Shown: positions 1-8,711, counted from the first letter of the stretch. The stretch: DNA of 44,094 nucleotides from Paludibacteraceae bacterium (GCA_017480285.1 JAFVAX010000076.1:1-44094), one strand, 5' to 3'. The notes: generated from the letters alone by a model not told the origin. A program made the numbers and translations.

Positions 1-12
1 TATTAACTATTT

Positions 13-939
13 ATGTTTTATCCGCTTTTATTTGAGCCGATTATCAATAAGCGTTTGTGGGGTGAGGAGTTATGGGCTTTGTCGGCTTTGCAAGGCAACG
101 AGTCGGTTGTCTTGAATGGTGAGTTGAAAGGTAATACTTTGCCTGAGTTGGTTGAAATCTTTATGGGCGACCTTGTAGGCGAAGAAGTTTTCAACCGTTA
201 CGAAACAGATTTCCCTTTATTGTTCAAGTTTATAGACGCTCAAGACAGGTTGAGCGTTCAGGTTCACCCTGACGATGAGCAGGCACAGTTCCGCTATGGC
301 GAAGACGGAAAGACGGAGATGTGGTATGTGCTTGACGCAAAGACAGATGCAGAGATTATCTTAGGTTTTCGCAGGAAAGTGACAGAGACTGAAATTCGCC
401 GTTACCTTCGCCAGAACGCTCTAACAGATATCTTACAACAGATAAAAGTCAGAAAAGGCGATGCCGTCTATATCCCTGCAGGCACTGTCCACGCTTTGGG
501 CGCAGGTGTGCAGGTGGTTGAGATTCAGCAGTCAAGCGATGTTACATATCGTTTGTACGACTATGCTCGCCGCGACAAGGACGGCAATCTTCGTGAACTG
601 CATATCGATGATGCTATTGAGGTGCTTGACAGAAATGTGGCAAGTGAGCAACTGCTCAAGTATGACAGAAAAGCCCAAAAAGCGTTAATCAAACAATGTC
701 AGTATTTTACTACCAATCTGCTGACGCTTGACAATGCTATGTTGAGAGACTATTCACAGACAGACTCGTTTGTCGTGTATATGTGTTTGGATGGCAGGGC
801 AGAGGTGCGAACTGTCGGAAACGAACCCGTTTGTTTTGGAGAAAAACAGGCTATGCTTTTGCCGGCAAAGATTGACGCTGCCGCCATTATTCCGCAATCT
901 GAAGGTTGCAAAATTATGGAAGTGTATATTGAGCAATGA
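13..939 (+). CDS. manA: Mannose-6-phosphate isomerase, type I (short form)
   Basis: Zinc-dependent cytosolic enzyme interconverting mannose 6-phosphate and fructose 6-phosphate, which links glycolysis to GDP-mannose supply. The 308-residue protein is the short cupin form seen in Bacteroidota and Firmicutes rather than the roughly 390-residue enterobacterial form. Visible signatures are QVHPDD at residues 83-88 (Gln and His metal ligands), KTEMWYVL at 100-107 (Glu ligand), and IPAGTVHALGAG from 155 with His160, followed by the conserved YRLYDY near 179-184. The start lies 12 bases into the window, so the upstream control region is not seen. Its stop overlaps the next start (ATG inside CAATGATG), suggesting translational coupling. 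The family assignment is firm; preference for mannose over other sugar phosphates is inferred. Confidence 0.93.
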   Translation: MFYPLLFEPIINKRLWGEELWALSALQGNESVVLNGELKGNTLPELVEIFMGDLVGEEVFNRYETDFPLLFKFIDAQDRLSVQVHPDDEQAQFRYGEDGKTEMWYVLDAKTDAEIILGFRRKVTETEIRRYLRQNALTDILQQIKVRKGDAVYIPAGTVHALGAGVQVVEIQQSSDVTYRLYDYARRDKDGNLRELHIDDAIEVLDRNVASEQLLKYDRKAQKALIKQCQYFTTNLLTLDNAMLRDYSQTDSFVVYMCLDGRAEVRTVGNEPVCFGEKQAMLLPAKIDAAAIIPQSEGCKIMEVYIEQ

Positions 940-1520
940 TGTTTCATATACAAAATACTATCGTAAGTCTTGATGTCTTAGAGCAGTGTTTCTGTTGCGA
1001 CCTTGACGCTTGCAAGGGTGCTTGTTGCATTGAAGGCGATGCCGGTGCACCATTGACAGCGGATGAAGAAAAAGCCATAAATGATTGTTTGAAAGATATT
1101 CTGCCACTTCTCACCAAGCAGGCTCAGCAGCATATTGTTGAAAACGGTATAGCCTACAACGACCCGACGGGCGAGCGAGTTACGCAGATACTGAACGGCA
1201 AAGATTGTGTTTTCTCGCGTACCGATAACGAAGGGTGGTGCTATTGCGCTATTGAAAAAGCCCAAAAAGAAGGCAAGATAGCGGTAAAGAAACCTGTCTC
1301 TTGTGCTCTGTATCCGATACGCCTTTCCGAACATCCCACTTTCACTGCAGTTGAATATCATCGTTGGGATATTTGTCATTCCGCCCGCAAATGCGGAAAG
1401 AAACTGCACCTTCCGCTTTATAAGTTTCTGAAAGAGCCCTTGATACGCCGCTTCGGACAAGAGTGGTACGATGAGTTGTGCCTGACGGCTGAGGAATGGC
1501 ACAAGCAGCAAAATCAATAA
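936..1520 (+). CDS. DUF3109 family cysteine-cluster protein
   Basis: A 194-residue protein of the DUF3109 family, widespread in Bacteroidota and of unknown biochemical role. The N-terminus carries a dense cysteine cluster (Cys18, 20, 21, 26, 30, 31), with further cysteines in the segments GKDCVF, GWCYCAI and PVSCALYP. This resembles the YkgJ-type clusters thought to bind zinc or an Fe-S centre. No signal peptide or membrane segment is seen, so it is probably cytosolic. Two adjacent ATG codons (936 and 939) are both possible starts; the first overlaps the manA stop. It sits between manA and cinA with four bases to cinA, so the three genes look co-transcribed, but this does not reveal its function. 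Confidence 0.85.
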   Translation: MMFHIQNTIVSLDVLEQCFCCDLDACKGACCIEGDAGAPLTADEEKAINDCLKDILPLLTKQAQQHIVENGIAYNDPTGERVTQILNGKDCVFSRTDNEGWCYCAIEKAQKEGKIAVKKPVSCALYPIRLSEHPTFTAVEYHRWDICHSARKCGKKLHLPLYKFLKEPLIRRFGQEWYDELCLTAEEWHKQQNQ

Positions 1521-1524
1521 AAAA

Positions 1525-2811
1525 ATGCAAACAGCAACAATAATTACAATAGGCGACGAACTGCTCATCGGGCAGGTTGTGGACACTAATTCTGCATATA
1601 TGGCTGTTCGTTTGAACGAGCAGGGTGTTTCTGTCAAGGAGATACTGTCGGTGCACGACGAGCGTGAAGCCATTGTCAGTGCTCTTGAGAGGGCTATAAG
1701 TCAGTCGGAGATAGTGCTGCTGACAGGCGGCTTAGGTCCGACAAAAGATGATATAACCAAGCATGTGTTGTGCGAGTTTTTCTCTACTTACCTTGTTGAG
1801 AATAAGCAGGTTGAAGCACATGTAAGGGATTTGTACAAGAATCGTCCTGAGGTGCTTAATCGTTTGACAGCCACACAGTGGCAAGTGCCGGCAGCTGCAC
1901 AGATAATTGAGAATAAGATAGGTTCGGCACCTATAATGCTTTTCCGTCGGGAGGGTACAACGATAGTGAGTATGCCCGGAGTGCCGGAGGAGATGCGTTG
2001 TGCTATGGACACGCTTATTGCTGAAGAGTATTTAGCAGATACTGCTTCTAAGGCTTTCATCCTTCATCGCACGCTTCGTGTTGCAGGCATTCCTGAATCG
2101 GCACTTGCTATACTGATAGAGCAGTGGGAGACCAATCTGCCAAAGAATCTGCATCTTGCCTATCTGCCACAATATCGAACGATACGACTTCGCTTGAGTG
2201 GAACGGGCAATGAGTTGGACAGTCTTACCCATCAGTTAGACACTGAGTTTCAGACGCTTCAGTCGTTGGTAAGTGAGTATGTGGTTGCTCAAACGGGCGA
2301 GCCGCTTGAGGTTGTGTTGGGCAGTTATTTGAAGGCGCACAATATGACAGTGGCTTCGGCTGAGAGTTGTACTGGCGGTAAAGTGGCTTCGCTGCTAAAT
2401 AAGCACGCCGGCAGTTCTGCTTTCTATAAAGGGTCGGTGGTTGCTTATTCTAACGAAGTGAAAGAGCAAGTATTGGGAGTTTGCAAAACCGATTTGGAGC
2501 AGTATGGTGCTGTCAGTGAGCAAGTTGTGGGACAGATGGCAAAAGGCGTTATAAAGGTGTTGCAGACCGATTGTGCTATTGCCACTTCGGGTATTGCCGG
2601 TCCGGATGGAGGTACGAAGGAAAAACCTGTTGGAACAGTATGGATTGCGGTGGCAAAAAAGACCGCTGACTCTGTTGGAAGTTTGACCGCTGACGCTGAA
2701 GGAATAAGTGTTTATACTGAATGTCTGCATTTGCGTGGCGATAGGGAGGCGATAACAGATAATGCTTCAGCCATAGCAATTTTGCGATTACTGCAATGGC
2801 TTGAAAAATAA
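1525..2811 (+). CDS. cinA: CinA-like protein (MoaB-like domain plus nicotinamide-nucleotide amidase domain)
   Basis: Full-length two-domain CinA of 428 residues. The N-terminal MoaB/MogA-like (COG1058) domain occupies about residues 3-170 with GDELLIGQVVDTNS at 10-23 and the LTGGLGPTKDD loop near 65-75. The C-terminal CinA domain, about 265-428, has SAESCTGG near residue 277 and the segment TSGIAGPDGG. In other bacteria the C-domain deamidates nicotinamide mononucleotide to NAD precursor, and the N-domain has ADP-ribose pyrophosphatase activity. It was first named as competence and damage inducible, but nothing here indicates such regulation. It is the last gene of the manA group and is followed within 40 bases by a strong hairpin. 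Confidence 0.93.
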   Translation: MQTATIITIGDELLIGQVVDTNSAYMAVRLNEQGVSVKEILSVHDEREAIVSALERAISQSEIVLLTGGLGPTKDDITKHVLCEFFSTYLVENKQVEAHVRDLYKNRPEVLNRLTATQWQVPAAAQIIENKIGSAPIMLFRREGTTIVSMPGVPEEMRCAMDTLIAEEYLADTASKAFILHRTLRVAGIPESALAILIEQWETNLPKNLHLAYLPQYRTIRLRLSGTGNELDSLTHQLDTEFQTLQSLVSEYVVAQTGEPLEVVLGSYLKAHNMTVASAESCTGGKVASLLNKHAGSSAFYKGSVVAYSNEVKEQVLGVCKTDLEQYGAVSEQVVGQMAKGVIKVLQTDCAIATSGIAGPDGGTKEKPVGTVWIAVAKKTADSVGSLTADAEGISVYTECLHLRGDREAITDNASAIAILRLLQWLEK

Positions 2812-2849
2812 GTACTTGTAATGAGAATAAGAACTTATAATAAATAGAT

Positions 2850-2889
2850 TAAACAAACAAGGAGGCGACAGTGCCTCCTTGTTTGTTTA
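2850..2889. terminator. Bidirectional hairpin terminator between cinA and the DUF3276 gene
   Basis: A perfect 17-bp inverted repeat with a 6-base loop (GACAGT). The arms are 2850-2866 and 2873-2889, and the inner six pairs are GC-rich (GGAGGC/GCCTCC). The outer arms are A-rich on the left and T-rich on the right, so the structure ends in a U-rich run in either direction. It lies between two convergent genes, as expected of a shared terminator. Confidence 0.8.
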
Positions 2890-2900
2890 ATAGGTTATAG

Positions 2901-2950
2901 ATAACTTTTCAGTCAGGTATAACTTTCAGTCAGTTGAGTATAACTTTTTT
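2901..2950. repeat. Short degenerate tandem repeat downstream of the cinA terminator
   Basis: Two near-identical 15-16 base units (ATAACTTTTCAGTCAG at 2901-2916, ATAACTTTCAGTCAG at 2919-2933) are followed by a partial third ending in a T run (2940-2950). It lies between convergent genes. No function is evident. Confidence 0.6.
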
Positions 2951-3015
2951 ATTTATAATACTTGCTTTTTTTGTCTTTTGATAAGTTTATAATAGTGTAG
3001 TGAAGTAGGGGGCAG

Positions 3016-3453
3016 TTATCCTAAAAGTCGTCCTAAAAGTCCTTTTTTCTGTGGTTTTTCTTCTTCTTGTTTTTCTTCTTGTTTTTCCTCTTCTTTTACT
3101 TCTGCCTCTTGTTGTTTGTCTTGTTCATTTACTTCTGTTTCTGTTGCGAATTTTGTTCTTCTATCATCTTCCTGTCTCTCCTCTATTGTATCGAACTGAT
3201 TTTCAACATAACTTATAACATCATTAAACGCTTCACGGAAGTGTGAGAAATCTTCTTTGTACAAGAAGAGTTTGTGTTTCTCAAAAGTCAGTGGCTCTTG
3301 CTCTCCCGTCTGTCGGCGTTTGCTTTCTGTTATACACAAATACAAATCATTGTTGCGGGCGCGTTTCACATCTAAATAATAGATGCGTTTACCTGCTTTG
3401 ACACTGCGTGAATAGGCGATATCTGCCTCTTTTGAATCTCTGATTTTTTCCAT
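3016..3453 (-). CDS. DUF3276 (PUR-alpha-like) nucleic-acid-binding protein
   Basis: A 145-residue protein whose first roughly 90 residues match the DUF3276 family of Bacteroidota, a small PUR-type fold expected to bind single-stranded DNA or RNA. Visible features are the basic strand RIYYLDVKRARNNDLYL and the following segment ending in LFLYKEDFSHF. Residues about 100-138 form a highly charged low-complexity tail rich in Glu, Lys and Gln, and the protein ends in KKGLLGRLLG, a short basic amphipathic end. No signal peptide. The gene follows the MurF-Alr fusion by 35 A/T-rich bases and ends facing the shared terminator. The nucleic-acid target is unknown. Confidence 0.82.
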   Translation of the reverse strand: MEKIRDSKEADIAYSRSVKAGKRIYYLDVKRARNNDLYLCITESKRRQTGEQEPLTFEKHKLFLYKEDFSHFREAFNDVISYVENQFDTIEERQEDDRRTKFATETEVNEQDKQQEAEVKEEEKQEEKQEEEKPQKKGLLGRLLG

Positions 3454-3488
3454 TTTTTTATTATATTTTAATTTATAAATAGTATTTT

Positions 3489-5354
3489 TCAGTTTATATA
3501 CACTCGTTTCACTCGTTGTGAGACGGATGTAAGAATCTCGTATGGTATAGTTTGCAGTTTGTCGGCTATTTCTTTTATTGGCAGTTGGTCGCCGAAGATG
3601 GTGGCTTTGTCGCCGACTTGTGCGTTCACTCCTGTTACATCAATCATTGCCAAATCCATACATACATTTCCGAGTACTTTGCATCTTTTTCCGGCAACGA
3701 GCACTTCTCCGTTGCCGTTTCCGAGTCGTCGGTCGAAGCCGTCGGCATAGCCTATCGGTATGACGGCGACGCGTCGGTCGTCGGTCAGGAAGGTGCGGCG
3801 TGAATAGCCGATTGACTGTCCGGCATGTACTGTTTTGATTGACAGTATGGTGGTTGTGAGTGTGCAGACATTTTTCAGTTCTTTGCCGATAGCTGAAAAG
3901 CCATATAGTCCGATACCTAATCTGACCATATCAAACTGATACTGCGGGAAGCGTTCTATGCCGGCGGAGTTGAGTATGTGCATAAGCGGTTTGGGCTCGC
4001 CTGCTTCTTCCATTGCTACGCAGATGGTGTCCGCCATGTCACGGAAATAGCGTATCTGATTGAGTGTGAAGGTGTCGAACTGATGTTCGTCGGCTCCGGC
4101 AAGATGTGAGAATATAGAAACGACGCGTACGGCTTTTTGGTTCTGCAGACGCTCAATGAGTTTGTCCATGTCGTCTTTCTCAAATCCTAAACGGTGCATA
4201 CCTGAATCGATCTTGATATGAACGGGGTAGTGCTCCAAACCTTTTTGCTCGATTGCCTGCTTGATGTAAGTAAGTGATTGAAAACTATATATGTTTGGTT
4301 CAAGATTGTTTTCCAATATAAGGTCAAGGGCTTCCAGTTCGGGGTCCATGATGATGATAGGTATATGTATGCCTGCTTTTCTGAGTTCCACTCCTTCGTC
4401 AGCCACAGCCACAGCCAAGTATTCCACACCTTCGTCTTGCAGTCGTTTAGCCACTTCGACGCTACCGGTGCCATAACCGAAGGCCTTGACCATACAAATC
4501 ATCTTTGTGCTTTGACGCAGTTCGGAGCGAAAATAGCGTACATTGTCGGACATTGCTTTGAGATCAACGGTGAGGTGGGTCTCGTGGGTTTTATCGAGCA
4601 ACATCTGCTGAATTTTCTCTTCGTTGTAACCAAGATAGCGAAGCACGGCAATACAAGTGCGGACATTCTGGTGGGTGGGCTCTTCTATGACAGTGTCGGC
4701 ATGGACAAAGAGTTTCATTTTCTCCGCTCTTTTCTGTTCAAGACTCTCGAAGTTCTCACCGTGTTCTTCACCTATGTATGTGATGACACCTAACGTAGGA
4801 CGGATGATACGCTCCAAACGCTCCATTTCGCCGGGTTCAGAGATACCGGCTTCAAAAATGGCGAGTTCTGTTTGCTCATTCATTTGCCAGACTGACAGTG
4901 GTACACCTATTTGCGAGTTGTACGATTTGGGTGAGCGAACTATGTTGTAGTCGTCGCGGAGCAGTTGATAGAGCCATTCTTTGACGGCGGTCTTGCCGTT
5001 GCTACCGGTTATGCCTATGACGGGGCAGTGGTACAGACTACGTTTGTAGGCGGCGAGTTGCTGAAGCGCATCAAGCGATGTGCCTTTGACTTGCAGAAGG
5101 ACGACATCATCTGGTTTGACCCAGTCCACCCGTTGGTCGCTTCCTATGACAAAGGCTTTTACGCCTTTTTTGTAAAGTGAGGGAATGTAGTGCACCCCAT
5201 CGTTGTTCTGTGTTTTGAGTGCGAAGAACAAGGTCTCACCGACGGGTGTGTGCAACTGACGCGAGTCGGTCAGCAAGTATTCTATGTCGGCTTCTTGAGA
5301 CGGGTTGAAAGGCTCGTCGGGAAGTAGAAGTTTATGGATTTCAGATAGTTTCAT
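3489..5354 (-). CDS. Alanine racemase fused to a truncated MurF-like domain
   Basis: A 621-residue fusion. Residues 1 to about 255 resemble MurF (UDP-MurNAc-tripeptide:D-Ala-D-Ala ligase): N-terminal domain, ATP-binding P-loop TGSNGKT at 116-122, SYNSQIGVP at 144-152 and YIGEEHGE at 193-200. Residues about 256-621 are a complete PLP-dependent alanine racemase, with the PLP lysine at K290 (MVKAFGYGTG), catalytic Tyr517 in IGYSRRT, and segments KIDSGMHRLG and NVCMDL. Normal Bacteroidales fusions are about 820 residues. Here the end of the MurF central domain (after about 222) and the whole MurF C-terminal domain (after about 255) appear to be missing, with the frame intact. Racemization of L- to D-alanine is therefore the likely retained function, and MurF ligase activity is doubtful. 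It follows the acyl-CoA synthetase by 50 bases that include a hairpin. Confidence 0.85.
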   Translation of the reverse strand: MKLSEIHKLLLPDEPFNPSQEADIEYLLTDSRQLHTPVGETLFFALKTQNNDGVHYIPSLYKKGVKAFVIGSDQRVDWVKPDDVVLLQVKGTSLDALQQLAAYKRSLYHCPVIGITGSNGKTAVKEWLYQLLRDDYNIVRSPKSYNSQIGVPLSVWQMNEQTELAIFEAGISEPGEMERLERIIRPTLGVITYIGEEHGENFESLEQKRAEKMKLFVHADTVIEEPTHQNVRTCIAVLRYLGYNEEKIQQMLLDKTHETHLTVDLKAMSDNVRYFRSELRQSTKMICMVKAFGYGTGSVEVAKRLQDEGVEYLAVAVADEGVELRKAGIHIPIIIMDPELEALDLILENNLEPNIYSFQSLTYIKQAIEQKGLEHYPVHIKIDSGMHRLGFEKDDMDKLIERLQNQKAVRVVSIFSHLAGADEHQFDTFTLNQIRYFRDMADTICVAMEEAGEPKPLMHILNSAGIERFPQYQFDMVRLGIGLYGFSAIGKELKNVCTLTTTILSIKTVHAGQSIGYSRRTFLTDDRRVAVIPIGYADGFDRRLGNGNGEVLVAGKRCKVLGNVCMDLAMIDVTGVNAQVGDKATIFGDQLPIKEIADKLQTIPYEILTSVSQRVKRVYIN

Positions 5355-5371
5355 TTTTTTTCTTTCTTTTC

Positions 5372-5391
5372 CCTCGCGCTTATGCGCGAGG
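5372..5391. other. GC-rich hairpin in the leader of the MurF-Alr gene
   Basis: A perfect 8-bp stem (CCTCGCGC/GCGCGAGG) with a TTAT loop in the 50 bases between the acyl-CoA synthetase stop and the MurF-Alr start. On the transcribed (minus) strand it is followed by purine-rich AAAGAAAGAAAAAAAATG rather than a U run, so it does not look like a simple terminator. It may be an mRNA-stability or processing element, which is inference. Confidence 0.5.
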
Positions 5392-5404
5392 TAGTTGACG
5401 AAGG

Positions 5405-7045
5405 TTAGTTGTACAAAAATCTGCGGATACTGCGTTTCGGTGTTTTCTCAAACTCTTTGTCAACTAATTCAATTTTTGCAACTTGTTCGTATTGTGGTAG
5501 TTTCTTATTTAGTGCGATGAGGTTGTCTGCCATTTGTTGTTCGACAGAGAGGTTGTTTTTCTTCAAGTATTCAGTATCCGGAAATACGAGTGCTACGATC
5601 TTGCCTTTTCTGCCTACTACTACCGATTCCACCACGGCGGGTAGATTGTTCAGTTTGTCTTCTATCTCTTCGGGATATACATTTTGTCCGTTTGACGACA
5701 ATATCATTGCTTTTGAGCGTCCTTTGATGAAAAGTCGTCCTTCGCTGTCCATAACGCCTAAGTCGCCGGTATGCAACCATCCGTTCTTGTCGATTGCGGC
5801 ATTTGTGGCTTCTTCGTTCTTATAATAGCCGAGCATTACATGTTCGCCTCTGACAAGTATCTCACCAACGGTATGTTGCGGGTCTTCAGAATTGATTTTT
5901 AGTTCGTTTCGTGTAACTACCTTGCCACAGCAACCGAGCACTTCATTCTGCGGGTGGTCGTAGCAGATGAGTGGTCCGCATTCGGTCATACCATAACCAA
6001 CAACGAAGGGAAACTTGATTCGTCTGAATACGCTTTCAACATCTTGGTTGATGGCCGCCCCGCCTGTTATAAGCCAGCGCAGATTTCCTCCGAAGGCTTC
6101 CATGAGTTGCTCATAAATCTTTTTCTCAACAATCTTGCAAAGAAGGGGCGTATTCCAAAGGAACTTAACCACAGGTTTCTCGAGTGCAGGGAAGATTTTT
6201 GCTTTGAAGATTTTCTCAAGCACAAGAGGTACGGTCAGTATCATATATGGTTTCACTTCTTTGAAAGCCTTCAACAAAACCGATGGTGTCGGTGTTTTGG
6301 AAAGGAAATGCACATGGCATCCTCCTGCCACTTGATAAATAAACTCAATAACCAACCCGAACATGTGCGAGAGCGGAAGCATACATACTTCGTTATCGCC
6401 CACACTGTTTGGAATGGTCTCTTGGCTATATTGCACATTGGCGGATATGTTTCTGTAGGTCAGCATAACACCTTTTGGTTCAGACGAAGTGCCTGAAGTA
6501 TAGTTGATTATCATGAGGTCGTCGAGGTTGTCGGTAGGGAAGGCGACATCTTGGCGGGTATAGCCGTTGGGATATGCTACTTGGAAGAGTTGGTCTTTTT
6601 TATCGTAGATGGCTGTCAGTTCGTCGGTTTTAGCAAAAAGTAGCGAGAAATTTTCCACAGAAAGCACAACGCTCAGATTTGGCATTTTTTTGATATCTAC
6701 TTTTGTCCAAACCGACTGTCCTACAAACAGAGCCTTTGCATCGGAGTGATTGACAAGGTTTTCGACTCCTTCGCCGGTGAAAGCGTCCATTATAGATACG
6801 ACTACTCCCCGATTGGCACAAATACTGAGAAAACTGATAGCCCAGTTGGCACAGTTGCGTGAGCAGATTGCCACTTTGTCGCCCCGACGGATACCCAAAG
6901 CGTTGAGTAGCAGTTGCAAACGGGTTATCTCGGTTGCCATCTGACCGTAAGTGTATTCTTTTTCTCCGTCAAAATCAGAAATGGCGGACGCATCCCAATG
7001 ATTGAGGATGGTGTTGTTATAGTATTCAAAAAAATGTTTGGTCAT
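5405..7045 (-). CDS. AMP-binding acyl-CoA synthetase (long-chain fatty acid-CoA ligase-like)
   Basis: A 546-residue ANL-superfamily adenylating enzyme, expected to activate a fatty acid to acyl-CoA through an acyl-AMP intermediate. Motifs are visible in order: the P-loop YTSGTSSEPKGVML at 182-195, the LPLSHMFG core, VGYGMTECGP, the hinge region HTGDLG followed by GRSKAMILSSNGQNVYPEEIE, and a C-terminal TPKRSIRR supplying the likely catalytic lysine. Length fits the family. There is no signal peptide, so it is cytosolic or membrane-peripheral. It lies between the M23 peptidase and MurF-Alr in a same-strand run of envelope genes, which suggests membrane-lipid remodelling more than beta-oxidation. 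Chain-length preference cannot be read from sequence. Confidence 0.88.
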   Translation of the reverse strand: MTKHFFEYYNNTILNHWDASAISDFDGEKEYTYGQMATEITRLQLLLNALGIRRGDKVAICSRNCANWAISFLSICANRGVVVSIMDAFTGEGVENLVNHSDAKALFVGQSVWTKVDIKKMPNLSVVLSVENFSLLFAKTDELTAIYDKKDQLFQVAYPNGYTRQDVAFPTDNLDDLMIINYTSGTSSEPKGVMLTYRNISANVQYSQETIPNSVGDNEVCMLPLSHMFGLVIEFIYQVAGGCHVHFLSKTPTPSVLLKAFKEVKPYMILTVPLVLEKIFKAKIFPALEKPVVKFLWNTPLLCKIVEKKIYEQLMEAFGGNLRWLITGGAAINQDVESVFRRIKFPFVVGYGMTECGPLICYDHPQNEVLGCCGKVVTRNELKINSEDPQHTVGEILVRGEHVMLGYYKNEEATNAAIDKNGWLHTGDLGVMDSEGRLFIKGRSKAMILSSNGQNVYPEEIEDKLNNLPAVVESVVVGRKGKIVALVFPDTEYLKKNNLSVEQQMADNLIALNKKLPQYEQVAKIELVDKEFEKTPKRSIRRFLYN

Positions 7046-7084
7046 ATTTTAGAGGTTTTAGATTCTGTAGATATTTTATAGTTT

Positions 7085-8059
7085 TTAGTCCAATAGGTTT
7101 CCGAAGTTGTTGCTCAGTTGAACCATACGGTCGTATTGTTCGGGTGAGAGGTCTTGGAAGTAGAAGTTGCGGGGGTCAACGGGGTGGTCTTTGTAGTGTA
7201 CTTCGTAATGCAGGTGTGGTCCTGTTGATTTGCCAGTGTTGCCCACGCGTGCTATGACATCGCCACGGCGAACTTTCTTGCCGGGTCTGACAAGGCTTTT
7301 ACTCAGGTGTGCATATAGTGTTTTGTAGTTGTATCCGTGGTTGAGTATGATGCAGTTGCCATAGCCTTGTCGCCAGCCGGAGAACTCAACAGTGGCATTG
7401 CCGGTGGCATAGACATCCGTTCCGATATGTGCCGTAAAGTCCATTCCGTGGTGGAAACGAACGGTATGATAGACGGGGTCGATACGCTTGCCGTAGCCAC
7501 TTGCCACATGTGTAAGGTCTTTGTTGAGTATGGGTTGGATGGCAGGCAGACATTCCATTCGGATGTTTTGGTCTTTAGTAAGGTCAATGAGTTCGTTGTA
7601 TGATTTAGCCTGTGTGTATATGGCGTTTTCGATGATGTCCACTCTTTTGGTTATGTCTGCCACTAACCGGCTGTTGGTATAGTTGGCAATAGAGTCGTAG
7701 TACGACGGTGGTTGCACAGCTCCTATTCGTGCGGACATCGGTATAGGATCGGCTTGGAAGATGACGCGGTAGAGGTTGTCGTCGCGCTGTTCCATGTCGG
7801 CAAGCACAAGTTGCATACGATTGAGTCGTTGGTTAAGAATCTCGTATTGTGATTTTGCCGCATCGCGTTGTGCAGCAACTGCTTTTTCTCTTGGTGAAGG
7901 GAAGAAGGAAAAGAACAAGAAGAAAAATCCGCCACCGAAGAGCAAACCCAAAACGAGCGAGGTGGCTATGCGCTGCAAGTAGAAAAAGAAACCGTTTTCC
8001 ACTTGTTCCATAATGAGTTTTTCTGTATTGAACCGATATTTCTTCTTTAATTTAATCAT
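7085..8059 (-). CDS. M23 family peptidoglycan endopeptidase, membrane-anchored
   Basis: A 324-residue LytM/M23 metallopeptidase. A short cytoplasmic N-terminus is followed by a hydrophobic segment at about 29-53, a helical and probably coiled-coil stretch at about 58-95, and the catalytic domain at about 185-300. Zinc ligands are visible as His203 and Asp207 in HHGMDF and as HLH at 282-284, with LYAHLS at 248-253 between them. The fold with a membrane anchor, coiled coil and LytM domain is common in Bacteroidota. It is expected to cleave peptide crosslinks in the periplasm during wall growth or division. All catalytic ligands are present, so it looks active rather than an EnvC-type regulator. 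It follows rnhB by 16 bases. Confidence 0.9.
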   Translation of the reverse strand: MIKLKKKYRFNTEKLIMEQVENGFFFYLQRIATSLVLGLLFGGGFFFLFFSFFPSPREKAVAAQRDAAKSQYEILNQRLNRMQLVLADMEQRDDNLYRVIFQADPIPMSARIGAVQPPSYYDSIANYTNSRLVADITKRVDIIENAIYTQAKSYNELIDLTKDQNIRMECLPAIQPILNKDLTHVASGYGKRIDPVYHTVRFHHGMDFTAHIGTDVYATGNATVEFSGWRQGYGNCIILNHGYNYKTLYAHLSKSLVRPGKKVRRGDVIARVGNTGKSTGPHLHYEVHYKDHPVDPRNFYFQDLSPEQYDRMVQLSNNFGNLLD

Positions 8060-8075
8060 TTAATCAAATGAATCA

Positions 8076-8687
8076 TTATACTGTCTGCCGATCGGTAAAA
8101 TGTTTGCAAAATGTGTGCCGATGCAGGTGTGTAAGTCCGTGTTGTTTTATGGCATTGATATGCTCTTTTGTTCCATACCCTTTGTTTTTCAACCAGTTAT
8201 ATGCAGGAAACTGTTGGTGCAAATTGCTCATATACTCATCGCGGTATGTTTTAGCGAGTACGGATGCGGCTGCTATGCTGAGGTATGTTGCGTCGCCTTT
8301 TACTATAGTGAGGTGTGGCACTGCCATTCCGTTTTTGCTAAGATATGGTTTGAAGCGGTTACCGTCCACGATGATGTGTTCAAGTTCAAGGTTGAGTCCG
8401 TCTAATGCGCGGTGCATAGCCAAAATGGTGGCATTCAAGATGTTAAGCCTGTCTATTTCTTCTACGCTCGCTCTTGCCACATACCATCCTACGGCTTTTT
8501 CTTCAATAATAGGTCGAAGACGAAGCCGTTGTTGTTCAGTAAGTTGTTTGCTGTCGTTGAGTTCTTCGTTGTGGAAATCGTTGGGTAGTACTACTGCGGC
8601 TGCAAAGACATCGCCTGCCAAGGGACCTCTGCCGGCCTCGTCAACACCTGCTTCGCATACATTGGCTATATAACAAGAACGCAACAT
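8076..8687 (-). CDS. rnhB: Ribonuclease HII
   Basis: A 203-residue RNase HII that nicks RNA in RNA-DNA hybrids and removes single ribonucleotides from DNA. The signature GVDEAGRGPLAGDV at 14-27 contains catalytic Asp16 and Glu17. NDSKQL at 44-49 and IIVDGNRF with Asp108 follow, then KGDATYLSIAAASVLAK at 130-146. Length and motif order are those of a complete enzyme. The start at 8687 lies 25 bases downstream of a candidate promoter, making rnhB the probable first gene of the rnhB, M23, acyl-CoA synthetase, MurF-Alr, DUF3276 run. Confidence 0.95.
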   Translation of the reverse strand: MLRSCYIANVCEAGVDEAGRGPLAGDVFAAAVVLPNDFHNEELNDSKQLTEQQRLRLRPIIEEKAVGWYVARASVEEIDRLNILNATILAMHRALDGLNLELEHIIVDGNRFKPYLSKNGMAVPHLTIVKGDATYLSIAAASVLAKTYRDEYMSNLHQQFPAYNWLKNKGYGTKEHINAIKQHGLTHLHRHTFCKHFTDRQTV

Positions 8688-8711
8688 TAGGTTTTAAACT
8701 TTTTCGAGGTG

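Noticed and set aside
978..1673. 231-residue open frame on the minus strand
   Set aside because: It lies antisense to the DUF3109 and cinA genes, has no family resemblance, and both plus-strand genes are well supported.
5954..6496. 180-residue open frame on the plus strand
   Set aside because: It is antisense to the acyl-CoA synthetase and has no recognisable domain.
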